Assembly (NCBI GenBank): GCA_019055375.1 | Contig: JAHQIW010000210.1 | Coordinates: forward strand, 62,001 to 126,000 | Length of the DNA: 64,000 bases | Direction of reading: 5' to 3' | DNA from: Parelaphostrongylus tenuis | Taxonomy: Eukaryota; Nematoda; Chromadorea; Rhabditida; Metastrongylidae | In this document: positions 47,340 to 59,600 of the stretch, in pieces | How positions within the stretch are numbered: the stretch's first letter is position 1 | How the letters are laid out: the number at the start of each line of letters is the position of its first letter | Notes under the pieces: generated by a model | What the model saw: the letters and a program-made list of their open reading frames with translations, nothing else | Told to the model about the DNA's origin: nothing | Databases searched by the model: none | Program-made: the position numbers and the translations under genes

Positions 47340-49545
47340 GCTTCTGCTGAAGCAGAGTATTTAATATATCTTCACTATCATGCTTAACTACCTAATTTGA
47401 TGATGATGGGCTTGATAATCTATGTTAATGCAGACCTTTTTTTTTCTCATTTTTTGCTCGAAAATGTTTTGTAGATAAATTCTCTGCCGAGTTGCATCGT
47501 TTGGAAAACAAAAAACAGGCATTATCTTGAAACAGTCGCGAAATACTAAGTACACGCAAGTTGGATAGATTACTATCACAATTAATGAGAGCCATCAGGT
47601 CTTGGTAGAACATCATTTGACACTGACTATCTGTTTGGACACGTTTTCTCCCATGGACCCTTTGAAAATTGTGCTAATAGGGATTTTACACATCTTTACC
47701 TTTTGCCAACTAGTTTGTATGTGGCTACCAAGGTGCCAGTGATTCTTAGCTATGATGTACATCTAGCTGAGGTCTTCCGGTGATTACTGAAGCGTTTGTG
47801 TGAACTTGGAAATTCTTTTTGAAAGCTTGAATTCTGTTACACTTTACAGTCGGGCACTGATATACACTTCGACACCAGAAATCAAATATAAAGTAACAAC
47901 TGAGTTATATGTACGCGTGCACTATTTGTGTAATCGACGATACCGTTTATCATCAGTTGATTCGAGAGCACACCAGTACACTCGCGATTCATCGTTATCA
48001 TTTTTACAGCAACACAATGACTCAAAACACGATTAGCATCACAACTGTTGTGTTATGTCCATCATTTTTTGTACACTAATGGTGAAAATATGCCGCTGAG
48101 TTCCCGCCCGGATTAGCGTTTTTGTACGGATTTAGTCGCAGGTGGGCCTCTAGATGGGAATTTAACACTTCTCTTGAGTGAAGAAAAAATAATGGAAATG
48201 TGAACGATTCCTTCGTCATCTGATACAGATTTATCAATGTGAATCAATTGTGACTCGATATGTCATTTACCGTGTCATGAGGTTACTTGTCATTTCTTTG
48301 ACATGATACGTGATATAATCCACAAAACTTTTTTGATTTTCTGCTTTTTGAAGCAGTCTCATGACGTCGTAATCAAATCCGAAAATGCTGAGTGATATGC
48401 AAATTTCAGAGCAGGAGCTGAACCCTTTCACACACATCGTGGGTGTGTGCTACGCACCATTGAGGCTCTTGCTCTGCAATCGAGCGTCTTGATTATGAGT
48501 GATTAAGATAATTTTAATATGCTGCAAAAGCCTAAAATCCGATAAAAACAGCGATGACTAATTCCTGATAAATTTTATTGCCTCTCAGCGTCAAAAACGA
48601 GGGGTTCTGTTACTACTTCACATTCAGAATGAACTGTGTTTGTGCACGGAATTATGATTTGTGTAAATGGTATGCCTATGTATGCATGTGCACGTATACG
48701 TGCCTTTGGGTGCTGGAACTTGAATATGGTTACAAGTACCATTAAGTGCTGCTATCTTTTGAAGATTAACGAAAATTTGAGGCACTGAACGAACTAGTCG
48801 AGCACAATATGATTGTAGTGAGAACGAGAGTGTTCTAAACGTTGCTGTCTATTGGAATTCGAGTGATAACATCACATTCGATGTGCTCCTTCTTTCTTTT
48901 CTATCCCTTGATTTCGTTGACATGACTCACATCTAAAAAAACAACTTTTTTCGGATCTACAGAGGAAGTCGAACGCTAGTTGGGACATCCTGGAAACGCG
49001 TCGACGCGCTTATCTTTGGAGAACAGAGGATCGAAAAAAAACTTGTCTAACCAGTAAAAAATGCTAAAATCGAAATTGTTCTGCTGTTCATCAGGTTTTC
49101 TTTATCAATGATGATCTTAGTGAAACTTCACTGATTTGTGTTCCCTGTGAAAAACGACGTGCACTAACAGTTAACGATTTCGCTTATGATCAAACGCGTG
49201 GACAAATGGTAGTTCTATCCAAAAGGTTACCATACTATTCAGCGACCTTATCCTATTTTCTGAATAATGTTTAATCAAGAACTGTCCTGCTCGGAAGAAA
49301 GAGAAAACTGCGTAGAGATTCAAAATTCACCTTTTCAAAGTAACTATCAAAAATGTGAAACCTTTGAGAGAAAAATTAATAAAAACTTTAGCGTAATGAT
49401 TTCTAACGGAAAAATTCATAAATTCACTTAGAGCTTCGCTGGAATAAAAAATAAGGGAAAAGTTCTAGCGACACTACCACCTTCTAAGTGATGTAAGTGA
49501 AGAAATATGTGATTCTCACAAGAAAATTTGATTTTTTTGTGATTA
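47340..49545. other. No gene recognised
   Basis: No repeat of the families above and no exon with splice signals and coding character. 48420-48490 has a short GC-richer stretch with inverted CACAC/GTGTG. Confidence 0.4.
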
Positions 49546-50405
49546 GAGGAGAACAAATGAAGAACAATCTCATCCACTGGAGAAAAGCTTTTCATAGGAG
49601 TGTTAAAAAACCATTCGAAAGGTGAGACTTGAGGCTACAGCCTCACTTCGATGGTTCTCGGAAAGAAATTCTTCGACTTTGCTACAGGAGGATATTCCCT
49701 GGCTTCAGACAAGCACATTTCTCGCTGAACAAAGCACTTTCCTTAGACTGTTAGTAGTCATTCAATAGCGTAATTGGATTTGATTCCATTGCCGTGGTGA
49801 TATACTGAAAAGAGCATTTCTTTAGAATGCAGCAGGTGAAATAAGTGGAACTCCCATTTGCGATAATTAACCGCATCGGCCGAATCACGTGCGGCTGTCT
49901 GACAGCGACGTTCGATGACGTGATGACCATCAATTTTTCGGGCACATGAAAGCGTAGAGAAGTAAAGTGTCAGCTGCTCACGTGGCTGCCTCACGCACCC
50001 GCACGTGAGCTGACCGATGAGGCCATTGATCGCGGATGGGAATTCAGCTTATTTTACTTCCTGCGTTTCAGAGTAACGGCCATTTCAGGATGTAAGCACA
50101 CCGCTGAAATCAAATCCGCTTACGCTGGTGAATGAATACTAACAGTCCAAAGAAAGGGCTCTGTTTGGCGAGAAATATGCGCGTCAGACATAGTTTTGTG
50201 TCGAGATCACAGCGCTATAAAAGAGTGTTTGGGTGCTTCGAAAAAGTGATGACCTAAGGCTGTATCCTCAAGTCTCAACATTCGAATGGTTGCTAACGCT
50301 CCTATAACTCTATATATCTATCTATATAACTACTCTATATATAACTAAAACTCCTATAACTGTTCCTTTGCAGTGAGTGAGCTCGGTTTTCATTTGTCCC
50401 CTCCT
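49546..50405. mobile_element. Foldback element, family F2, about 860 bases
   Basis: Long inverted repeats: left about 49546-49785, right about 50120-50405. Paired blocks include aggagaacaaatgaagaac with the complement of tttcatttgtcccctcct, aggagtgttaaaaaaccatt with aatggttgctaacgctccta, gagacttgaggctacagcct with aggctgtatcctcaagtctc, and tttctcgctgaacaaagc with ctctgtttggcgagaaa. The right arm carries an extra TA-rich duplication (50318-50350). No transposase is encoded. A single arm occurs at 6492-6770. Confidence 0.75.
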
Positions 50406-50804
50406 AATCAGAATAAATCAGTAAAATTTCTTATCAATGACGCATCAATTTTCGCCTGTCACTCAACATACTGCATAGTGTTAAACTATTACTGAAGGGA
50501 ACTACTTGCGTTGTAGAACTCATGAAAAATTTGGAAACTCCTGACTTTTTACTTTTTCTAATTTTCAAAAAATTAACTTATAAAGGCTTTAATATATTTA
50601 ATTTCATGAAAACAAGAAATGAATAATAAAAACCAGTTCATTAGTATCGGGACATCATTAATTTTGATTATGGTTTGAGTCAACTGAGTACATGAAACAA
50701 GTAAAAATGCGCTTTTCAGTGTTTTTCTAGGTAAGCAGGTCCGAGGTTGTACCCTATCGGGACCAATCCTTTATCGCTGTGGAAAGTTTTTCTTTCAGAC
50801 TTTC

Positions 50805-51700
50805 AGTGACCATTGTATAGCCTAAATCCCGGCATATTCAACACTTAGTTTTTCAAAAAGGCCTTCTTGGTGCGCTGGCATTAGCGATAATAAGGTTATA
50901 TTTCACATTCGGTTTTGCTTCGTCCACACGGCTACGGTCTGTGGATGGCCGTTCATTGAAGGTTTTACAGTGATTTGATAGCATATATCTTGTTGATTCA
51001 AACTGCGTCTATGTTCCAAAAAGGTCTCTACAGGACAGCAAGACTAAGAACACATAAAATTTGGGCATAACCCTTAATTTTCATGGCACATAAATGATAA
51101 TATATTCTTCAAAAGCGCATTCGTGTAGAGTTAATCATCTACTATCCAAAATGCCAAAAGGACTCTAGAAAATTCCATGAAACAAGGTTTCTCAATAAAA
51201 AGCGAAAATAGCGATTTCCTAAATAGCGCCGCGCTCAGCGATTTCAACTGCCCCCATGAAAGGGTACAATTTTCGCTGTTTATTTAGAAATTTCTCTCTG
51301 TCTCGGAGTAATTTCCAATGTTGCGTAACTATGAACAATGTTCCATTCTTCAATGTCAAATATAAAATCTTTTTATTTCACTTCATATTATAAAATAAAC
51401 CAGCCATTAATTTCAAGCAACGGGCTAAGTACTTCGAGTCTTCGCACTTACACAGACCTATGAAGACCTTTTCAATATTCGAACCAATATTTGAGACAAC
51501 TCAAAATTTTTTTATCAGATAATCACTACAATATTGTTGAAGTCTAATAAAAAGCAAATCACACACGTCAACATTGCAGATAATGAACAGCGAAGGTAAA
51601 ACGTAACTTCTTTCGTTGCTACAGCGTATCAAGAAAGCCTTTCAGAAATCGAGCTCGGAATCAGAACTGCAACTTTTTTAGCTATTGAATGAGTTTGAAA
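50805..51700. repeat. Decayed foldback element, family F3
   Basis: The left part around 50865-50895 (aaaaaggccttcttggtgcg) is matched in complement by 51610-51655 (cagcgtatcaagaaagcctt). Similar blocks form the arms of the clearer element at 55836-56398. The dispersed ggcagttgaaatcgct motif lies inverted at 51222-51255. Confidence 0.4.
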
Positions 51701-53681
51701 ATTTAGTAAAAAAATCTGTGCGCGACTAGAAAACCACGAAAGCCAGTGTACTATTAGTCGTAAAAGTGGTCTCGAAAAGGTCAATAATAGCCTTCATCAA
51801 GTACAGTGATAATGCAGTATAATCGCAGTGCAATGGTTGAAATTTCAGAGGTGTAGCCTTCTTCGAAGCTTTCATTGATCAGGTTGACTCACAGCCCTCT
51901 TGATCCAATACATTCGTAATAAAAGCAAAAATAACCTTAAGCCGTTCTTTTTCTGACCGGAGTCAGGCGCATCAATAACATGTGCAAGACTCTGTGGAGC
52001 TTGTCTACAATTATTAATTCGAAGACATAAGCACAATTAAACGATGTGCTTCTCAATAAGAAGCTTTTTATTGAGCGGACTGAAAATCTGTTCATCACTT
52101 GTATTTTTACTGGGTTACGAACATATTTGACCGAATAAATTGCGATTCGATTTGACCATTTCAGGTCTGAAGAAGGCGAAACCGTGGAAATGTCAACCAT
52201 CTACTATTGTGTGCTGCTTCTCATTGTCATCAGTAAATGCTATTATCAATATTCTCCATCTGTCTAACAAAAAGAAAAAAACACTCGTCGATTGAGTCTA
52301 TGCCAAACTTAAGTTGATAATCGGTCCTGGGATTTATTCATGGTTCTTTTCTCACCTTCTACATCAGAATGATGTAAGAATTAGTGTCGCTTTCAACTAA
52401 CTCCAAAATATAACAGCCCAGAAGACATCTCAGATGTTTGCAAAGCAAATCTCCTAGATCTATCTCTGTTCAAATCCACTGTGAACTAACAGTATTTTGA
52501 ATTACTGTTGATCTAACCGTAAGATGATATACAAGAATGTAACTGACTTGCATAGTACCCTTGCCAGTTGTTTTGATTGTTACAGCAGTAACATGACTCT
52601 CGATTGTTCCAGATAGTCAGAAGAATTTCGATCTGAACCGTTAGAGAAGGATTCACTTCGACAAGCTTCCTTAATCATTTGTGCGCTTGTTCCAGTCCAC
52701 TGTTCTGGATTTCGTGTGTCTCTGAAGATCGTCAGTAACACTAACGATTTCATAGAAGGCACGTGATTTGAGCTGATGCGCTTGTGAATATTACGACACT
52801 TCTGAAACGTTAATTTTTACTGAAATCCCTTTGAAAAAAATTACAATGCGAGACGTTTTGCTTATTCCGATATTCATTTAGAGAATCAAAGGCTTGGAGA
52901 AATTCTTCTTCGCTTTTCCTCTCTGATGAAAGTAGTTGCAGTAAAATCCCGAAAACTGGCGAGGGCGTGGAATCACGTGCCCAGTAGGTCTAAATTTTCG
53001 GTCAATATCAGAAAATTAACACAATTAATCGACGTTGGTGGCTATAGCCACCCAAATACTAGGTTTTTAGAACAGTATTGCAAGTAATAAGCCTAAGAAG
53101 TAACTTTTGCAGATGACAGTCTGCTGCAACGATAGGTCTCATTGGTGACTATCTTAAGATCAGGCTAGCGATGAAACTAGATTTGTCTGTGCAAATCGCA
53201 TTCTCGTTGACACAACGTAAGCAGGATGTATTTATTCTTTCATTTTTGTGATGACAATGAATCTAATAAACAACACTTCGACGTTAATGGAGTGAAAGCG
53301 TTTCAAGAGCCTTGTCGTTAACACTTATTTATTCAAACCAGAAAAACATTGATAAAAAGGTGCGAAAACGGTTAATGAATAGAGAAGAATAAAAAATAAT
53401 ATGAGACACGTAGGAAAAACCCAGGACCGGCATGATGTCATTACGTCCAATAACGACAGGTACGATACCTCACAACTAGAGTATTCGTCATGTTTTAACT
53501 TACTTCTTTTCAATAAAAAACTCAATATTATAGAAAGTTAATGTTCTTTGAGCACAATTTAGAAATTTGTCTTTCTTGCAGTACAATTGCATATATTGAT
53601 GAAAACGTTCAAGGAACCAGAAGAAGATCAACTAAATAGATACGAAAATGGAATATGAAATATTAAGATTCGGGAAAGATT
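51701..53681. other. Intergenic, no gene recognised
   Basis: A minus-strand frame at 51937-52200 has no recognisable motif. The rest is AT-rich sequence 3' of the ACN-1-like gene and would include its 3' untranslated region. Confidence 0.4.
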
Positions 53682-56600
53682 TCATGTAAAGCAACATAGA
53701 AATATTGAAATCGCTAGTAAGAATGCCGTTAATTTTGATGACGCTGATGATTTCGGTCGTATAGACGGCGTTTTTGTTGATTTTCCAGTTGGTTCTGGTT
53801 TCGGGATCGGTGTTGTTTCCGAAGAAAACAGTCCAATTACCAAACCGCCCTAGAAAGAAACATAAACGAGTACAATGAAACCGTTCAAGAAAAAAGTGTC
53901 TATTGGTCACTTGTAGCACAAAAAGAAAATATAAGTGGAAATATTAAGAGGATAGGGCAAAGAGTGAAGAACAAGAACATATGACTTTATGGACATTGTA
54001 CTGGTGACCATTCTATTCATCCTCTGGAATCTGTTACTCAACGCTTTCCAGTTTTTCTTAATGGATTCTTTGTTTCGCCTCTTAAGCTTCTTTTACTGAT
54101 AAAACTAGTCTCTTATTCCTGATTGAGAAACAAAATGTAGATAATTCCGGCAAATCGCGATACATCTTTGATTACCTTCCTATATGACACAAATCCCGCA
54201 AATAAAATAAAGCATACCATTGTTAAAGCTTTTTTTTCTCAAACATTCAGCTTTATCTGAGATACAAATCTTTGTTTCTAATTTTCTGAGACTATAGAAA
54301 AGGACGTGAGACAAATACGTAAACTGCTATTGGATTTCAGCTGTTCTTAAAAATGATTTTACCTTTCCGTCACCAAATCCGCTATCAGCCGGATTTCCGG
54401 GCACGCAGTTCACTGAAGTACCAATTTCTAGAGTGTATAAGCCATCATTACAGACACATACTGTTCCATTGCAGTGTGAATCCAGCAAACATTCTTGACC
54501 GTTGGCGCAGATACCACCTATATAACTAGGATATAAGTTTCACAGGTTGCAGTTAATGCCCCAAATATTCCTTGTTGTTAGTCATTTAGTATCTAGTTAT
54601 GGACTTGTAGTCTGGAATTCGAAACTTGAAATGGAACAATTACGGATGCTAGTGTGTAATCATACCAGGGAAGGCGACACGGTCTTCGCTAAGAATACCA
54701 CTTCCTCCATCCATACCAGCTCTGGGCTTAGGAATTTCCTCACTAAATATTTTGTTTTTTTTCTCATGATGCTTGCAATTAGAGTTGCAAATAGTTTTAT
54801 AAACGCACGGATTAAACAAGGCACCATCCCCATCCCAACCAATGTATGTTTGGTCGACTTCATTTGTGTTCCTCAACCAGTTTGCCAATGGTTCAAAGTA
54901 CTCGAGTAATGGAGTAGCGTCCAATTGAGCTGAAGGCTTTATTATTCAATAATGTTTATAAACACAGAGATTATGAAACAAACCTGTCCCTGTGATCATC
55001 TCTAGTGCTTTCAACCAAGTAATAGACGACCCTTTCATCATCGCCTGACGAAGCTTTTCTGTTGTATCTTCGGAGAGAATACATCCTTCACTCTAAAATT
55101 GTAAGATCAAAGTATTCATTGAATACTATGAGTGATGCTGGATGAGTTCTGTAAACTGACCAGAACGGTCTCAGGTGGACACATAGCCTTCAATATCTGA
55201 AACTGCATCACATAACTGATTAGTGACTTCGTGGCAGGTGAGTGGATCTGTAACGTACAAGAATAAAATTTTCGTTCTAATCCATTTCCATATGACGAAG
55301 TGAACCAAACCGATCAACAGATTTTAGAGCTAGATCTACAGTGTTGGAGCAGAAGGTGCTACGTAAAAATGCCAAACACATTGTCTTTGCAATTTTTTGC
55401 AAAGAGATAAAAGTAAAAAATTACGTAGAACTATATTACGACGTTTTAAAATATACTTGTGAAATAGCAGTATGCATGAGGGCATCGAGATTCGAAGAGT
55501 TGTATGGTTGAGGTGCACGAACTCCTTCGTACTTTGTTCTGCAATCATAAATACAGCGAATAAAGTAAGTAATATTTAGTGAATATTAGATAGAAAGTTC
55601 ACAATGCAATTTGCTCGAGAGTTGTAGCTTCTATCACTACTTGGAACTCATTTTTTCTCTATTGTCAATACTAAGTTTTAGTTAGCTTTCTCCTATCCGC
55701 ACCCGTATTCAAAAAAAAACATATAAATCTGCTCTTTCTGGACATTTTAGCAGTAATTTGATAGCTTTCGTCTCAAGAATTTGAACGGTACATTCTATTT
55801 TTTGAGTGACCTTCGGAATACGCTGCCGAAGTAAAAGTAAAATTTTAATTCGCACTCAAGCATTTTTCGCTGAGCAAAGCTTTCCCTCAAAATTCAGCAA
55901 TTATTCGATAGCACAAATTTCGGCAAATGTGATGGTACTTTTGGTTTTCAAAAGCCTTCTTATTGCGCTGCAACTTTGAAATCAAGATTGAATTTTACGT
56001 GGCTCGCAGTATTGGCGTCAAACCTCTTTCAATAACTAATCGAAAACCTAAATCTTAGAAACTTCTGTGGGATACCCATTTGATAGCGAAATCTCAACAA
56101 CTTTATTGACATGCTTGGATTCTGAAAAGGACTTCCTAGTGCGTTGTTGAAAAAACATTGGTTTCTCACTCGGGCGCGCATCACACGCCATATGTGATTT
56201 GCACCGCATGATCGACAAGGCGCTGAATGCAAGTCAACTTTTTTGTAGCTGTAACAGCGCAATAAAAAGTCTTTTTCAGAAATCAAGCAAATCATTAAAA
56301 TCACTGAGATTTGTGCTATCGACTAGTTATAGAAAGTCTGGATAAAAGGCCGTGTCCAGCGAAAGATGCTTAGGTGTGATACAAAATTTTATTCTTCCTA
56401 TTGCAGCATAATATAAAAACTATGTGGAAAATAATGCACTGTTTAGATTTGCGAAACTAAAGTTAGCAAATGATTACTGAAACATCAGAAAGGAATAAAA
56501 TACGCTTTCTAGATCTAGATAAGGGGATGAGGGTGAGGAAAAAGTATCAGCTTTTATTTTGACTTTATTTCTATTAGTAGAACATTCTATGGAGCACATA

Positions 56601-59600
56601 ATTATGAATGCAATGTACTGATTGATTTTCATCCCAACGTGGCTATCTTTGAACGAGCCGCTTTTTTCATGAGCTTTTCTTAAAACTTCATAAGTTAGTT
56701 GATTGTGTTCTCGAACAAGTCGGCCAAAATGACTGCAGTACCGTAATTGCGCTTAAGGTTTCTTTTCTCGTTTTCATTATCAACCAGCATTCAATGTACC
56801 GTTTACACAAGATAAAGGGATGAAAATTGGAAGGTAATAGACCTCATTCCTCATAGTTCCTCCTTGTTGACTACATTTTGTTATCGTAAAACTTCTCTGG
56901 ACAGTCTCACAGTAAACAACAAATTCTTTCTACTTGTACGAAAATAGCTTTTCCAAAATGTCGTAAAAGTCCGACACGTCATTTGATGCGGAAGAGGAAT
57001 TTTTTTTCTAATGATTAATGTCATGAATTGCAATATGTACAAAACTTGATTAGGATCTATAATCAAGAAGAATCTGATTTGAAATAGGTGAGTATGATAG
57101 CCACGTATAGATGAGCGTCTCTTGAGAGCTAAATTCAAAATGATTCAGCTTCAAAATTGTCTTCACTTGATCTGTCAGTTAGTCACAACATGTGGTGCAC
57201 CTTGGAAAAATACGAGCCAAAGGGCAACAACCTCCTCACATGAACTGACGAAATTCATTATGACCACAAAGAACGAAATAGCACCGCTACCTCAAAATTT
57301 TGGAGGAGGACGTTTTTTCAGCATGTATTCGAGGACTCTGAATAGATGTTGGACTTATGGAGTCTCGGCTGGACTCTCACTAGCGCTTGGCGAGCGAAAC
57401 TAACCTACAGTTTTCTACAACGCCCTGCCCCCTGATTGATAGGCTGAGGAAAAAGTTACTTAACATCCGATGAAAATTCAAAGTTTATACACAAATTCAA
57501 TTGAAAACAACTATAAACATTCTTGAAAGTAAACGTCATCATTATCGACGATCTTCTGCAAGCGATCTACAAACTTGCTAATCTCTTCGAAATACCATTC
57601 CTCAGACAGTGGACCAAGAAACTCCTGACATGCGTCTTAAACTTGATCACTGTTTCAAATCAGCGTCCAAGCAGGAAATGCTCCACTGAGAGGACAAGAC
57701 TATAATGGAACAGCGCAGCATCTGGACTGTAGGCAGAGTGCGGAAGACCTTGATTTCCTCGAATCATCAAACTTTTGTTTTAGTCTTTTTTTGCGGTGTG
57801 AGATTTTGCATTGTCTTGCTGAAACAGCGCGCTCTTTCAACGAGTCAATGTCGGATACTTTTCCTTCAATGTATCCTGAGCTCGGTCCAGCTGTTTCCTT
57901 ATGAAAATACTTTTTTAAATATTGCAATGAATTTACAATAGCCGATACGTTGTGAAATAATCATAAAATTTGGATTTTTTGCGAGTGTTAAGGAACTTTT
58001 TTCTTCAGCCTAGTGTCTAGAAAATCAAAGAAAAAAAGAAAGTGTCACGCTTGCCCGATGCATATTGCTTTTATTTTTTATTCTGTAGAAACGCAGTAAT
58101 GATGTTGCTCAGAAAACTGAAACAAGTATTTAATAAATTCTGCTTACCTAAGTTCCCACCATCGATCGTTAATCTTTGTGACTGGGAATTCTCTCTTCAA
58201 ATTGTTCATAACGCCAGTTTATCAGCAACGATATAAAACGGTAGCTTAGCTAAGTTTTTCTAAAGCTTCTCTGAAAAATTAATAATGAAGTTACAAACAT
58301 TCGGAAAGCTTTGCTTATAACATTATATCCAACAAAGAAGATTATAAAATATTTTAATTTTGCAAAAAATCCATACTAACTTGTAAAGCTTTGTTTAATG
58401 ATCAGCGAGTCTTTGATATCCAGATGTGAGGCATCAATTAACTTCTGGAATTAAAATCATAATGCCTTTGTTACTAAAAAATCTATCAAAGCTTCTTTGG
58501 TAGTTTTATTTACATGTGAATACAAATAATGAGGATTTGTTGATAAGTGAGCGAAGACTTTTGCAATGGCGTCACTGATCGATGGCGAAGCCGGTTCCCT
58601 AAATCGTCACTGACATTTTGCTACTTTTACTCATTACTTTCTGAATAACATATTGATCACACAATGTGGAAAAAAGCGATTATTTCAGAATCTCATATTA
58701 CTCACCTGAACAAGAACGGCTGTTTGTTTGTACATGTATTGATAGTACACTTGAGCCATAAGTGAATGAGCAAGTTCAAAAGTCTGGCATACCCAACTGA
58801 GCGCATACCTTAACCCTAAAGCACTATCATTGAAAAAAGATAGAACTGTGAGTTAGGAAAAAACCGGAATATACTCAGGAAATAGAGAGATTTACCTAAA
58901 ATCGTTGCCATCTCTCATGTCCAGAGCAGCTGGCGGATTGCAAATCATGTCTCTACTCCAGACTCGAGAAAAATGAGAATTTGTCCAGAAAACTTTTTCG
59001 GCAGAGATGGAAATCCAATTGATTTTAAAATAGCGATATGGCCTTAAAGAATAAGTATTCCGATAGAATAAAGATATTATGATTATTATAAAGGCATTCG
59101 AGAAGTTTTCAAACCTTTACAAACATTTGTTTTCGTTGTATAATTTTGAATGTGGAAAGCGAAGAGCATATCTTCGGGAATAGTTGACTGGTCATCAAAG
59201 GGTTTTGTTTGTTCGTAGTGGGTAAGACCAATCACCACCATCAACCGAACCTAAAAAGAATGAAATACGAAAGAGTCGTCGTAAAATATAGAACAAAATT
59301 TTCATAATTTTTTTCGACTTTTTATGGCCGCTCATGGCAGGGTACAATGCGAAATACAACTGTGGAACTTGCAAAATGAGCAAAACTCGCCGCCTTAGTT
59401 ATGTTTCAAACCCGTGATTCTCCTTTCCAGGGATTCACGTGCTATCCACTGCGCTAGCAAAAGATTCTAGTTTTCTTTTTCTTAACCATATTCATACTCT
59501 ACAGGTTCATCCGTTCAAAGGTGATCGCTGATAGCATCAAAAAACACAATCGGCAATTCTATTCTGCGCTTCGCCCAAAAATTCGTAGCTCTTTCATCAT

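Noticed and set aside
51937..52200. 87-codon minus-strand frame
   Set aside because: No motif; flanking sequence resembles dispersed repeat debris.
54740..54810. Possible 62-base intron inside ACN-1 exon 19 (gtttat to atttag)
   Set aside because: Removing it brings a stop codon into frame at once, whereas reading through keeps an open frame to the next in-phase donor.
57122..57403. 93-codon plus-strand frame
   Set aside because: Lies in the ACN-1 intron next to the mariner end, with no recognisable domain and no splice support.
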